From JADJRG01 sp964474905 (GTDB lineage: Bacteria; Myxococcota_A; Polyangia; Nannocystales; Nannocystaceae), in assembly GCA_964474905.1 (NCBI GenBank), contig CAYYUP010000010.1, positions 57,778 to 121,777 of the forward strand: a stretch of DNA of 64,000 bases, in the 5' to 3' direction. Under the pieces are notes generated by a model, which did no database searches, was not told the DNA's origin, and saw nothing but the letters and a program-made list of their open reading frames with translations. Below are positions 27,552 through 36,061 of the stretch, one piece after another (within the stretch, counting starts at the first letter, position 1; the number at the start of each line of letters is the position of its first letter). The position numbers and the translations under genes were made by a program.

Positions 27552-27672
27552 AGAGGTCTTTACGGCCTGGTCGCGCGAGAACGCGCACCCCGGCCAACCT
27601 ATCAATGGCCGCAGCCGCCGTCAATCTAGGCAAGAACGCGCATCTCTGCGATAAGGGGCGCTAGGAGTAGCG

Positions 27673-28653
27673 ATGATGGTCGATGCCAGCACCAGCGACT
27701 CGCCCGCGGAGCGCAATCCCGGGATGCCCCTCGATCTCGCGTGGGTCCGGGCCGTCCAGGCCAACCTCAGCGCGATCGAACGGCGAGCCGCAACGATTCC
27801 CACCCGCCGCTCGATCAAGAAGGACTGGCAAGCCGCCTGGCTCCTCCGAGCGATCACCTGCATGGACCTGACAACGCTCGCCGGCGACGACACGCCCGGT
27901 CGTGTGCAGCGGCTCTGCGCCAAGGCAAAAAACCCGGTCCGCCGCGATTTGCTCGAAGCGCTCGGGGTCACCGATCTCGGCATCACAACCGCGGCTGCCT
28001 GTGTCTATCACCGCTACATCGACACCGCTCGCCGCAGCCTCGAGGGCTCGGGCGTCAAGGTTTGTGCGGTGTCGACCGGCTTCCCGGCGGGGCTCAATCC
28101 CTTTCCGCAAAAGCTCGACGAAATTAAAGCTTCGGTCGCCGCCGGTGCCCACGAGATCGACATCGTCATCACCCGCGCCCACGCGCTGCTCGGCAACTGG
28201 CAGGCGCTCTACGACGAGGTCTGTGCCTACCGTCAAGCCTGCGGCAAGGCCCATCTAAAGACGATCCTGGCCACCGGCGAGCTGGCGACGCTGCGCAACG
28301 TCGGCCGCGCCAGCCTCGTCTGCATGATGGCGGGCGCCGACTTCATCAAAACCTCCACCGGCAAGGAGTCGGTCAACGCGACGCTACCGGTGAGCCTCGT
28401 CATGGTCCGAGCGATCCGCGACTACCGCGAGCGCACCGGAGCGATCATCGGCTACAAACCGGCTGGGGGCATCCGCGCGGCCAAGCAAACCCTCGCCTGG
28501 TTGGCGCTGATGAAAGACGAACTCGGCGTGCCCTGGACCCACGGCGACCTCTTCCGCTTCGGCGCTTCGTCGCTGCTCGGCGACATCGAACGCCAGCTCG
28601 AGCATCACATCACCGGCCGCTACTCGGCGGCCTTCCGCCACCCGATGGCCTAG
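27673..28653 (+). CDS. deoC: Deoxyribose-phosphate aldolase
   Basis: 326 residues, the longer DeoC type. It splits 2-deoxyribose-5-phosphate to glyceraldehyde-3-phosphate and acetaldehyde. Visible are GVKVCAVSTGFPAGLNPFPQKLDEI, EIDIVITRAHALLGNWQALYDEV, HLKTILATGEL with the conserved Lys, ADFIKTSTGKES carrying the Schiff-base Lys, and GYKPAGGIRAAKQTL with the second active-site Lys. An AGGAG site lies five bases before the ATG. The aldehyde dehydrogenase 49 bases downstream on the same strand would oxidise the acetaldehyde, so the pair forms a deoxynucleoside salvage route. Confidence 0.95.
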   Translation: MMVDASTSDSPAERNPGMPLDLAWVRAVQANLSAIERRAATIPTRRSIKKDWQAAWLLRAITCMDLTTLAGDDTPGRVQRLCAKAKNPVRRDLLEALGVTDLGITTAAACVYHRYIDTARRSLEGSGVKVCAVSTGFPAGLNPFPQKLDEIKASVAAGAHEIDIVITRAHALLGNWQALYDEVCAYRQACGKAHLKTILATGELATLRNVGRASLVCMMAGADFIKTSTGKESVNATLPVSLVMVRAIRDYRERTGAIIGYKPAGGIRAAKQTLAWLALMKDELGVPWTHGDLFRFGASSLLGDIERQLEHHITGRYSAAFRHPMA

Positions 28654-28702
28654 GCCCGGAACCCTGGATAACCCGGAAACCCGGAAACCTGGAAAACCCA
28701 CG

Positions 28703-31108
28703 ATGACCCGGATTCGCGAGATTTTTGAGACCATGGAGTACGGCCCCGCCCCCGAGAGCGCAGCCCCGGTGACCACCTGGCTCGACGCCCACGGGCGCTC
28801 CTTTGGCCACTACATCGACGGCACCTGGCGAGAGCCGAGCGGCGGCGAACGCTTCCCCTCGGTGAACCCCGCAAACGCCCAGGAGATCGCTCAGATCGCC
28901 CAGGCCGACAACGCTGACGTCGACGCTGCAGTCGCGGCGGCCCGCCGAGCCTTGCCCGCATGGCGCGAGCTACCGGGCCACAGCCGCGCCCGCTACCTCT
29001 ACGCGATCGCCCGCCAGATCCAGAAGCACGCCCGCTTTTTTTCGGTGCTCGAGACCCTCGACAACGGCAAGCCGATCCGCGAGTCCCGGGACATCGACAT
29101 CCCCCTGGTCGCCCGCCATTTTTATCACCACGCCGGCTGGGCGCAGCTCATGAAGGAGCAGCTGCCGGGCATGGTGCCGGTCGGCGTCGTCGGTCAGGTG
29201 ATCCCCTGGAACTTCCCGCTGCTGATGCTCTCCTGGAAGATCGCGCCGGCGCTGGCGATGGGCAACACGGTGGTGCTCAAGCCCGCCGAGCTGACCTCGC
29301 TGACGGCCCTCGCTTTCGCCGAACTCTGTGACGAGATCGGCCTGCCACCTGGGGTCGTCAACATCATCACCGGTGACGGCCGCACCGGCGCCGCCCTGAC
29401 CACCCATCAAGACGTCGACAAGGTCGCCTTCACCGGCTCGACCCAGGTCGGTCGAATCATCCGCGAGGCAACCGCAGGCTCCGGCAAAAAGCTCTCCCTC
29501 GAACTCGGCGGAAAGTCCCCCTTCATCGTCTTTGACGACGCCGATCTCGACTCGGTGGTCGAGGGGGTCGTCGACGCGATCTGGTTTAATCAGGGCCAGG
29601 TCTGCTGCGCCGGCTCGCGGATTTTGGTGCACGAAGGCATCGCCGCCCGCCTCGAGACCAAACTAAAAGCCCGCATGGAGACCCTGCGCCAGGGCGATCC
29701 AATGGACAAGGCGATCGACGTCGGCGCGATCATCGACGGCAAGCAATTAGAGACCATCCGCGCCCTTGTCGACCGCGGTGCAGAGGAAGGCGCAACCGTC
29801 TGGCAGCCCTCCTGGGCCTGCCCCACCGAAGGTTTCTTCTACCCGCCGACGCTGCTCACCAACGTGACCCCGGCGTCGACGGTCTGCCAGGTCGAGATCT
29901 TTGGCCCAGTGGTCACCTTTGACACCTTTCGCACACCCAAAGAGGCGGTGGCACTCGCCAACAACACCCGCTACGGCCTCGCCGCCAGCGTCTGGACCGA
30001 GAACCTCAACCTCGCGCTCGACGTCGCCCCAAAGATCAAGGCCGGCACCGTTTGGGTCAACTGCACCAACATGTTCGACGCCTCCTCCGGCTTTGGCGGC
30101 TACCGCGAGAGCGGCTACGGCCGCGAAGGCGGTCTCGAGGGGCTCTGGGAGTACTGCAAACCCGCCTGGGTCGCCGAGGCCACTACAACTTCTGGCCAAA
30201 AAGACAGGTCAACTGTCGCCGCGGCAAAGAAAGAGGACAAGCGTCCCTCTGCAGTCGGCGCGCCGCCGATCGATCGCACGCCCAAGATGTACATCGGCGG
30301 CAAACAGGCCCGCCCCGACGCGACCTACGCCCTAGCGATCCGCTCGCCCGAGGGCGATCTTGTCGGCGAGGTCGGCCTCGGCAATCGCAAAGATATCCGC
30401 AACGCGGTCGAGGCGGCGCACGCCGCATCCTGGGCCAAGAAAACCGCCCATAACCGGGCCCAGGTGCTCTACTACATCGCCGAAAACCTGTCTCCTCGGG
30501 CAGCTGAGTTCGCCTCGCGGATCCAGACCCTGACCGGGGTGAGCCAAGGCGAGGCCGAGCGCGAGGTCGAGGCGACGCTGGAGCTGCTCTTTTACTACGC
30601 GGCTTTCGCCGACAAGTGGGATGGCCGCGTGCACCACACCCCGCTGCGCAACGTCACCCTGGCGATGCCAGAGCCCCTTGGCGTCATGGGCATCGTCTGC
30701 CCCGAAGGCCCGCCGCTGCTCTCCTTTGTCGCAGTGATCGCACCGGCACTGGCGATGGGTAACCACGTCATCGCCGTGCCCTCAGAGCGCTGGCCACTGC
30801 TCGCCACCGATCTCTATCAAGTCTTTGATACCTCCGACCTGCCCGGCGGCGCCATCAACATCGTCACCGGCAAGCGCGATCCTCTCGCGCAAGTACTCGC
30901 GGCCCACGATGACGTCGACGGCCTCTGGTATTTCGGCTCCGCCGAGGGCTCGGCAACGGTCGAACGACTCTCGATCGGCAACATGAAGCGCACCTGGGTC
31001 AGCAACGGCCTCGTCCGCGACTGGTACGCCTCCGCCCAAGGCCGCGGCGAAGAGTTTCTCCGGCAGTCGACCCACATCAAAAACATCTGGGTCCCCTACG
31101 GCGAGTAG
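28703..31108 (+). CDS. Two-domain (ALDH16-like) aldehyde dehydrogenase
   Basis: 801 residues with two tandem aldehyde dehydrogenase folds. The first (about 35-490) is catalytic: PWNFPLLMLSWKIAPALAMGNTVVLKPAE for NAD binding, FTGSTQVGRIIREA, the general base in LELGGKSPF, and the nucleophile Cys301 in GQVCCAGSRI. The second (about 530-801) keeps the fold (APALAMGNHVIAVPSERWPLL, GGAINIVTGKRDPL) but lacks the catalytic Cys motif. This matches the ALDH16 family, known from some bacteria and from human ALDH16A1, where the second domain is structural. Position directly after deoC suggests acetaldehyde oxidation to acetate. Confidence 0.92.
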   Translation: MTRIREIFETMEYGPAPESAAPVTTWLDAHGRSFGHYIDGTWREPSGGERFPSVNPANAQEIAQIAQADNADVDAAVAAARRALPAWRELPGHSRARYLYAIARQIQKHARFFSVLETLDNGKPIRESRDIDIPLVARHFYHHAGWAQLMKEQLPGMVPVGVVGQVIPWNFPLLMLSWKIAPALAMGNTVVLKPAELTSLTALAFAELCDEIGLPPGVVNIITGDGRTGAALTTHQDVDKVAFTGSTQVGRIIREATAGSGKKLSLELGGKSPFIVFDDADLDSVVEGVVDAIWFNQGQVCCAGSRILVHEGIAARLETKLKARMETLRQGDPMDKAIDVGAIIDGKQLETIRALVDRGAEEGATVWQPSWACPTEGFFYPPTLLTNVTPASTVCQVEIFGPVVTFDTFRTPKEAVALANNTRYGLAASVWTENLNLALDVAPKIKAGTVWVNCTNMFDASSGFGGYRESGYGREGGLEGLWEYCKPAWVAEATTTSGQKDRSTVAAAKKEDKRPSAVGAPPIDRTPKMYIGGKQARPDATYALAIRSPEGDLVGEVGLGNRKDIRNAVEAAHAASWAKKTAHNRAQVLYYIAENLSPRAAEFASRIQTLTGVSQGEAEREVEATLELLFYYAAFADKWDGRVHHTPLRNVTLAMPEPLGVMGIVCPEGPPLLSFVAVIAPALAMGNHVIAVPSERWPLLATDLYQVFDTSDLPGGAINIVTGKRDPLAQVLAAHDDVDGLWYFGSAEGSATVERLSIGNMKRTWVSNGLVRDWYASAQGRGEEFLRQSTHIKNIWVPYGE

Positions 31109-31124
31109 CCGCGAGCGCCTTTGT

Positions 31125-32306
31125 CTACTCGCGGAGGCGTGCGCGGGGATCTGCGAGCAAAGCTGCGAGCCCGGTGAGCGCCTGACAATCCTGCGGCTCG
31201 TGATCGAGCTGTGGAACCTGAACTTTAAGACAGCTCCGTGGCGCCGCCCCTGCAAAGATCGCGATTGCCTCTTGGGAGCGTTGATTGCCCTTCGCTAGAC
31301 GTTTTCCCACGGCGTGCACATGATCGAGGAGAGCCGAGAAACAAGTGGCCTCCTGCTCGTACCGCGGGGCTAGCTCGTCGAGATCTAGCTGCCTCTCGCG
31401 GGGCTCTGGCGTGGACGACCAGGGGCTATCACCGAGCGGTACAAATGCACGGTTGACGATCAACGCCTGCAACGCAACCCCGCGCCCCGCAAGGCCATCG
31501 CGGAGGTACGCCGCATCGGCGAGGTTGTCGGCCAAAGGCGAGGTGATCAAGAAAAAGGCGGAATCCGGCGAGCGCAGCTGCTCCTGAACAGCGGCTGCCC
31601 GTGCCTGAAAGCCAGGACGCAGGCTGACAAAGAGTTCAAGAAATCCGGCAAGGTCGTCGACGAGAGCCTCGCCTGCGAGCAAGGAGAGCAGGCCCCGCGC
31701 GGCCGCACCACCACGGGCTAGGAGCCGGGCCCGCAACCCCTCCGATGGCTGTCTCAAGAGCCATCCGATGACCTTTTCGTCGAGAAACGCGAGCAGCCGA
31801 CCCGGCGCATCGATGATGTCGAGAGCGTTGCGAGTCGGCGGCGTATCGAGGATCACCAGCTCAAAGTCGCCGCCCGCAGTCGCATCGTAGAGGCGCTCCA
31901 TCGCAACATAGGCGTGGGCGTTGCCAAAGGCCCGCGACATCAGCCGATAGACCCGGTTATCGAGAATTCGCTGGCAATGCTCGGGATCCTCGGCGACACG
32001 GGCGACCAAGGCATCAAAAGAATCGCCGGAGTCGAGCATCGCCGCGAAGAGCTGCGAGCGCTCGCCATGCCCGACATGCCCGACATGCTCATCAAGTGCG
32101 ACCTCGCGGCAAGCGTCGCCGAGGTTTTCGAGGCCCAGCGTCGTGATCAACCGACGGGCAGGATCGATGGTGAGTACCAGGGTGCGGCGACCGAGTTCGG
32201 CCGCACGAACTCCGAGCGCAGCGGCGATCGTCGTCTTACCGACACCTCCCGGACCGACACAAACGACAAGTCGACGGCTGAGCAAAAGCTGGTCGAGCTC
32301 ACTCAT
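31125..32306 (-). CDS. Get3/ArsA-family ATPase, downstream member of a tandem pair
   Basis: 393 residues from ATG 32306. P-loop CVGPGGVGKTTIAAALGVRAAELGRRTLVLTIDPARRL matches the deviant Walker A of the family, and VILDTPPTRNALDIIDAPGRLLAFLD is the switch II region with DTPPT. A C-terminal part near 270-330 (FFLITSPLADNLADAAYLRDGL) contains family-typical elements. No arsenic resistance genes are nearby and the metal-site Cys residues of ArsA are not evident. Bacterial pairs such as mycobacterial Rv3679-Rv3680 are a better analogy. The start overlaps the end of the upstream ATPase gene by eight bases, so the two products probably act together. Confidence 0.9.
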   Translation of the reverse strand: MSELDQLLLSRRLVVCVGPGGVGKTTIAAALGVRAAELGRRTLVLTIDPARRLITTLGLENLGDACREVALDEHVGHVGHGERSQLFAAMLDSGDSFDALVARVAEDPEHCQRILDNRVYRLMSRAFGNAHAYVAMERLYDATAGGDFELVILDTPPTRNALDIIDAPGRLLAFLDEKVIGWLLRQPSEGLRARLLARGGAAARGLLSLLAGEALVDDLAGFLELFVSLRPGFQARAAAVQEQLRSPDSAFFLITSPLADNLADAAYLRDGLAGRGVALQALIVNRAFVPLGDSPWSSTPEPRERQLDLDELAPRYEQEATCFSALLDHVHAVGKRLAKGNQRSQEAIAIFAGAAPRSCLKVQVPQLDHEPQDCQALTGLAALLADPRARLRE

Positions 32307-33396
32307 CGCAGCCCTCTTCCGCACAATCGCCGGGCTGCGCTCGGCCAAGGCCCCGCATCGCGATCTCCCCAAGACGGCGCAGATCCTCGAGTCCCCGTGG
32401 TCCGCCTTCGATCGCCGGCAGCTCGATCTGCGCGAGCGTGGGCAGCTCCGCCCGCAGGCGAGCGATCTGGGAGAGCGCCACCTGCCGCTCGTTGTAGACC
32501 CGTGCAGCCAGGTCTAGCTCCGCCGCCAAGGCACTGCCTTTCTGCGCCCTAGCCCCTGCGACCTCGAGCCAGGGCCACAGCGAAGGCGGCAGCGAGGCGT
32601 GCGGTACTTGGTTTATCAGCAGTGCCGCGACCGCGATCCCGTGCCGACCCTCGATCTCTGCAGCGAGCTCGATCGTCTCTTGAACCGGCACCTCGCGCGC
32701 GAGGGTCACGAGGCTGAGCACAGTCCGCTGGCGATCCGTGATCAGAGCGCTCAGCGACTCCGTCAGCCGACGAAGCGGGCCGCTGCCGACAAGCGCACGC
32801 AATAGCTGAGGCAGTTCGAGCAGCATCAATGCGTGGCCTGTCGCATCAAGATCGACGAGGATCGGCTGCCAACGACGATGCCCCTGGTCATCGCGGGCCC
32901 GGGCTAACGCCTCGATCTTGGCCAAGGTGATGACTTCGCGAACCGCTGGTGCCGCCCTAAAGAGGCCGCGGAGGCTGGCGTTACCGGCGATCGCTCGTGC
33001 CAACGGACGGACCTTGACCTGACCGGCGATGAAGTCAAAGAGCGCCTCGTCCTGCTCGATGTTCATCGCCGCAAGGCGCCCTTCGCAGGCGATCGGCCGC
33101 GGTCGGTGTTCGATGGTCGCCCCCGGAAAAATCGAGGCCATCGACGCTCGATGCCCGAGTTCGACGATCAACGGTCGCTCACCTCGACAGGCCGCCGCGA
33201 CCCCCAGAGCCGCGACCAGAGTCGACTTGCCCACGCCCCCCTTGCCCGTAAAGAGCAAGAGCTGAGGCGAAGCGTTGTCCGAGTGTAATCTTGGAGCTGT
33301 CGACACGGGCGAAAGGCAGAGTTGCCAGGACTGCAAAGAGTGGAGCGACGAACATCGGTCTTCGCACGAACCGACGGGGGCAGGCGCGGCCGGCAT
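32299..33396 (-). CDS. Get3/ArsA-family ATPase, upstream member of a tandem pair
   Basis: 365 residues from ATG 33396. GTG 33306 (VSTAPRLHSDN) is a plausible later start that puts the P-loop nearer the N-terminus, as in relatives. The P-loop reads LLLFTGKGGVGKSTLVAALGVAAA, and the switch II region is VDLDATGHALMLLELPQLLRAL, with the ATGH motif in place of APTGH. A family segment follows (TVLSLVTLAREVPVQETIELAAEIEG) and the C-terminus holds CAEEGCDE. It is coupled to the second ATPase by an eight-base overlap; the two probably form a heteromer. The client or substrate is unknown. Confidence 0.88.
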   Translation of the reverse strand: MPAAPAPVGSCEDRCSSLHSLQSWQLCLSPVSTAPRLHSDNASPQLLLFTGKGGVGKSTLVAALGVAAACRGERPLIVELGHRASMASIFPGATIEHRPRPIACEGRLAAMNIEQDEALFDFIAGQVKVRPLARAIAGNASLRGLFRAAPAVREVITLAKIEALARARDDQGHRRWQPILVDLDATGHALMLLELPQLLRALVGSGPLRRLTESLSALITDRQRTVLSLVTLAREVPVQETIELAAEIEGRHGIAVAALLINQVPHASLPPSLWPWLEVAGARAQKGSALAAELDLAARVYNERQVALSQIARLRAELPTLAQIELPAIEGGPRGLEDLRRLGEIAMRGLGRAQPGDCAEEGCDE

Positions 33397-33713
33397 CGTA
33401 ACCGCTCAGACGACGGCTTCGCAGCCCGCCAAGTCGCGCTCGCACGCGCACGTTACGGGGCGAAGGCTGTGCTCCTGCCGTCATCGCAGCAATTGCCGGT
33501 GGCGCTGCAACACCCGCTTTCTCCGCTCGCTTCGACGCACACTTCGGCGACGCTCGCAGGATTTCGCCTCGACGCTCAGGCGAGACTGCACCGACGCCCG
33601 CGTCCTCGGCCTGACTGCGAAGATCCCGACAAACAACACCCGACTCGGAGCCCGAGCACACAAGCGTCGGTCCTAGCGGCAGCGCAGGCGATCGCCTATC
33701 GTGTGCTCGAATC
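33397..33713. other. 317-base divergent intergenic region
   Basis: Lies between the divergent ATPase pair and the prenyltransferase gene. It is GC-rich, with open frames on both strands that show no recognisable protein pattern. It presumably carries both promoters, but no convincing consensus was seen. Confidence 0.5.
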
Positions 33714-34634
33714 ATGTCGCTCGTCGCCCCGTGGATACAGGCCGCCCGGCCCCTCGCTCAGGTCAACATCGCGATCCCCTTGCTCTTCGGACAGGCGATC
33801 GCGTTCGCCCGCTACGGCGTATTTGACCCGCTGATCTTCATGGTGCTGGCGGCCTACGGCGTTGTCCTGCATCTCTTCATCGTCTTTGCCAACGACGTCG
33901 CCGACGAAGAGGCCGACCGTAAAAATCCCACCCAAAGCCGCTTCTCTGGGGGCTCACGGGTACTGCCAGAGGGCAAGCTGCGGCGACGGGATCTGCTGCA
34001 AGGCGCCTTTGTCATGGCCGCGTCGGCCATCTCCGCCTCGCTTTTCCTCACCGTGCACTGCGAGCGCCCCTACATGGTCCTGTGGCCGCTCGCCGCCTTC
34101 GCGCTCGTCGGCGCCTACTCGTTTCGACCGCTGCGCCTCGCCTACCGCGGCTACGGCGAGATCGTGCAGGGGCTCGGCGTCGGCATCGTCCTGCCGCTCA
34201 CCGCCTTCTACGCCCAAACTGGCGACTTCAGCATCACCGCACTTCCACCGCTCGCGCCCGCGCTACTGCTCGGCGTCGCCGGCAACATCCTGACCTCGCT
34301 GCCCGATCACCCTGCCGATCAAGCCGCCGGCAAAATGAGCTACAGCGTTCGCTTTGGACCCTGGCAGGCCCGTCGCCACGCGATCGAGCTCACGCTCTTC
34401 GCCGCTGTGCTCGGACACCTCGTGATCCCCGACTTTTCACGGGCCCTCGACCTGCTCTTCGCCGCACCGGCGATCGCTCTGGCGATACTCGGCGCCCGCC
34501 TGCTCGGATCGGCCGACGCACAAAATCCCGACGAGTGCGAGCGCTTCGTGATGCTCCTGGGCGGCGCCGGCCATGCGCTGCTCTTGGTCTGGTCGCTCGC
34601 ACTGGTGGCGATCGGCCTCGCCCTCGGCACCTAA
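33714..34634 (+). CDS. UbiA-family prenyltransferase
   Basis: 306 residues with eight to nine predicted membrane helices. The first Asp-rich motif is FANDVADEEAD near residue 60, followed by NPTQSRFSGGSRVLPEGKL, and the second is LTSLPDHPADQAAGKMS near 197-213. Together these bind Mg2+-prenyl diphosphate. The pattern is closest to MenA-like or related UbiA enzymes that prenylate quinone precursors, but no quinone genes are adjacent, so the acceptor cannot be named. ATG 33714 places the first helix near residue 12. Confidence 0.9.
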   Translation: MSLVAPWIQAARPLAQVNIAIPLLFGQAIAFARYGVFDPLIFMVLAAYGVVLHLFIVFANDVADEEADRKNPTQSRFSGGSRVLPEGKLRRRDLLQGAFVMAASAISASLFLTVHCERPYMVLWPLAAFALVGAYSFRPLRLAYRGYGEIVQGLGVGIVLPLTAFYAQTGDFSITALPPLAPALLLGVAGNILTSLPDHPADQAAGKMSYSVRFGPWQARRHAIELTLFAAVLGHLVIPDFSRALDLLFAAPAIALAILGARLLGSADAQNPDECERFVMLLGGAGHALLLVWSLALVAIGLALGT

Positions 34635-34820
34635 ACCGCCGGCTCAAAAGTCAACGCGGCCGGCTGAGAAGAGCAGCGCCTCACTCGCTCGCCGGCCCGC
34701 AAGCGAGGCCGGCGCGAATGCCGCTCGTCGACTTGCACGGACCACCCACAGGCTGGGTCCATGAGCGCGCAAAAGACGCAAAACCCGTGCATGGGCACTG
34801 CCATGCCCCTAAAAAGGCTC

Positions 34821-34850
34821 TTGACAGCGAACGCCGATTAGAACATTCTC
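34821..34850 (+). promoter_or_regulatory. Sigma-70-type promoter for tRNA-Asp
   Basis: A perfect TTGACA lies at 34821-34826. Sixteen or seventeen bases later comes an AT-rich hexamer (ACATTC or CATTCT) that is a weak match to the -10 box. Transcription would start about 20 bases before the tRNA gene. The -35 match is strong, the -10 match is not. Confidence 0.5.
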
Positions 34851-34878
34851 CCGCTCCCTGGTGCTTGTCACTGGGCAA

Positions 34879-34952
34879 GGGGTGGTAGTTAAGTTGGTTA
34901 TAACGCCGGCCTGTCACGCCGGAGGTCGCGGGTTCGAGTCCCGTCCGCCCCG
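34879..34952 (+). tRNA. tRNA-Asp (GUC anticodon)
   Basis: 74 bases. The acceptor 5' strand ggggtgg pairs with ccgcccc at 34945-34951, with one G-U pair, and G34952 is the discriminator base. The anticodon stem/loop is gccgg-cctgtcacg-ccgg region with loop CTGTCAC, giving anticodon GTC. The T arm is gcggg-ttcgagt-cccgt. CCA is not encoded and must be added. It is flanked by a promoter and a terminator, so it is a single-gene unit. Confidence 0.95.
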
Positions 34953-34975
34953 AACTAAAGAAGCCAGAACGAAGG

Positions 34976-35006
34976 AGCCCTGAGGTCACACCTCGGGGCT
35001 TTTTTC
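34976..35006 (+). terminator. Rho-independent terminator after tRNA-Asp
   Basis: The hairpin AGCCCTGAGG with CCTCGGGGCT around TCACA is followed by TTTTTC, 23 bases after the tRNA end. One stem pair is T-G. Confidence 0.9.
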
Positions 35007-35051
35007 TTGGTTTCTTGGTCTTTTAGTTTCCAGGTTCCCAAGTTCCTGAAC

Positions 35052-36053
35052 TTACGCAGGCAAACCAGGACCGACGAGCGCGATCAGGTTCGCGCCCCAT
35101 GCACACTCGCCACCAAAGATCCCTTCAAGCGCAGGATCCACACGGTCGAGCACTGCGAGCACCTGCTCGGTCAAGCGACCCAGGCGACCACCACCGCGCA
35201 AGCGACCCGAACCCGCCGCTGCCACCGGTGCTCGCCCCCCTGCCCTGCGAAGCACACCCAGCCCACAGTCGATGCCGCTCAACAGCGAGGGCATGACGAC
35301 CGAGCCCGCCTGCGGAGCACTCCAGAGATCGAACGAGGTCAGCTCGGCACGATCAATGGCACTGCGCAGAGTCTGGCGATCAAAAAACGAGAGGTGATCA
35401 CCGAGCTCCAAAGCTCGGTACGAAAGCCCCCAAAGCGGACGAGCGCGATCATCAAAATTGGGGACCTCGATGACGGCGATGCCCTCCGGGGTTAGATGGC
35501 GGCCGATCCATCTGAGAGCATCGACCGGACGCCGGAGGTGCTCGAGCACATGGGTGAGCGTGATCAGATCAAAACGTCCGTCGAGGTCATCGGCTCCCTC
35601 GATGTCGACCCGGTGGATTCGATGACCGGCCGCGACGGCATCAGCAGCTGCGGGCGAGCGCTCGATGCCCTCCGTCTGGTACCCGAGTTCACGGAGCACA
35701 TCTAGCAAAAGCCCGGTATTGCAGCCGATGTCGAGCGCCCGGGCCCCCTCCCGTGGTCGGCCGATCCGATGCCGACTGAGCCGGTCGTAGAGCGCAAGAC
35801 GGACACGCTTGCGAGCACATCCAGGGCGCACGTCACCCATCGCTTCGAGCCCCGCCGCCCGATCACGGGCCGCCCGTGCGTTGTAATCGGCACCGAGTTC
35901 CTCAGCGCTCGCACCGGCTGTCGCAAAGACCAGATTACAGCGATCACAGCGGACGATGCCGACACCGACAGGACCCACGGCATAGAGCACCGAAGCTCGC
36001 GCCGCATCGCGTGCACAAAGCGGACAGCGCTGGAGTGCGACCAAGTTCTGCAT
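35052..36053 (-). CDS. Class I SAM-dependent methyltransferase with N-terminal zinc-ribbon-like Cys pairs
   Basis: 333 residues from ATG 36053 (MQNLVALQRCPLC). The N-terminus has CPLC and CDRC pairs about 25 residues apart, a probable zinc ribbon. The Rossmann domain carries ALDIGCNTGLLLDVLRELGY as SAM motif I and FDLITLTHVLEHLRRPVDAL as motif IV/post-II. This layout is common in methyltransferases acting on sugar nucleotides or glycan chains. It starts eight bases after the flippase-like gene and belongs to a minus-strand unit with that gene and another methyltransferase. The acceptor is unknown. Confidence 0.88.
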   Translation of the reverse strand: MQNLVALQRCPLCARDAARASVLYAVGPVGVGIVRCDRCNLVFATAGASAEELGADYNARAARDRAAGLEAMGDVRPGCARKRVRLALYDRLSRHRIGRPREGARALDIGCNTGLLLDVLRELGYQTEGIERSPAAADAVAAGHRIHRVDIEGADDLDGRFDLITLTHVLEHLRRPVDALRWIGRHLTPEGIAVIEVPNFDDRARPLWGLSYRALELGDHLSFFDRQTLRSAIDRAELTSFDLWSAPQAGSVVMPSLLSGIDCGLGVLRRAGGRAPVAAAGSGRLRGGGRLGRLTEQVLAVLDRVDPALEGIFGGECAWGANLIALVGPGLPA

Positions 36054-36061
36054 CGACACGA

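Noticed and set aside
31125..33396. Arsenic resistance operon
   Set aside because: No arsR, arsB, arsC or arsD-like genes and no obvious ArsA metal-site Cys residues.
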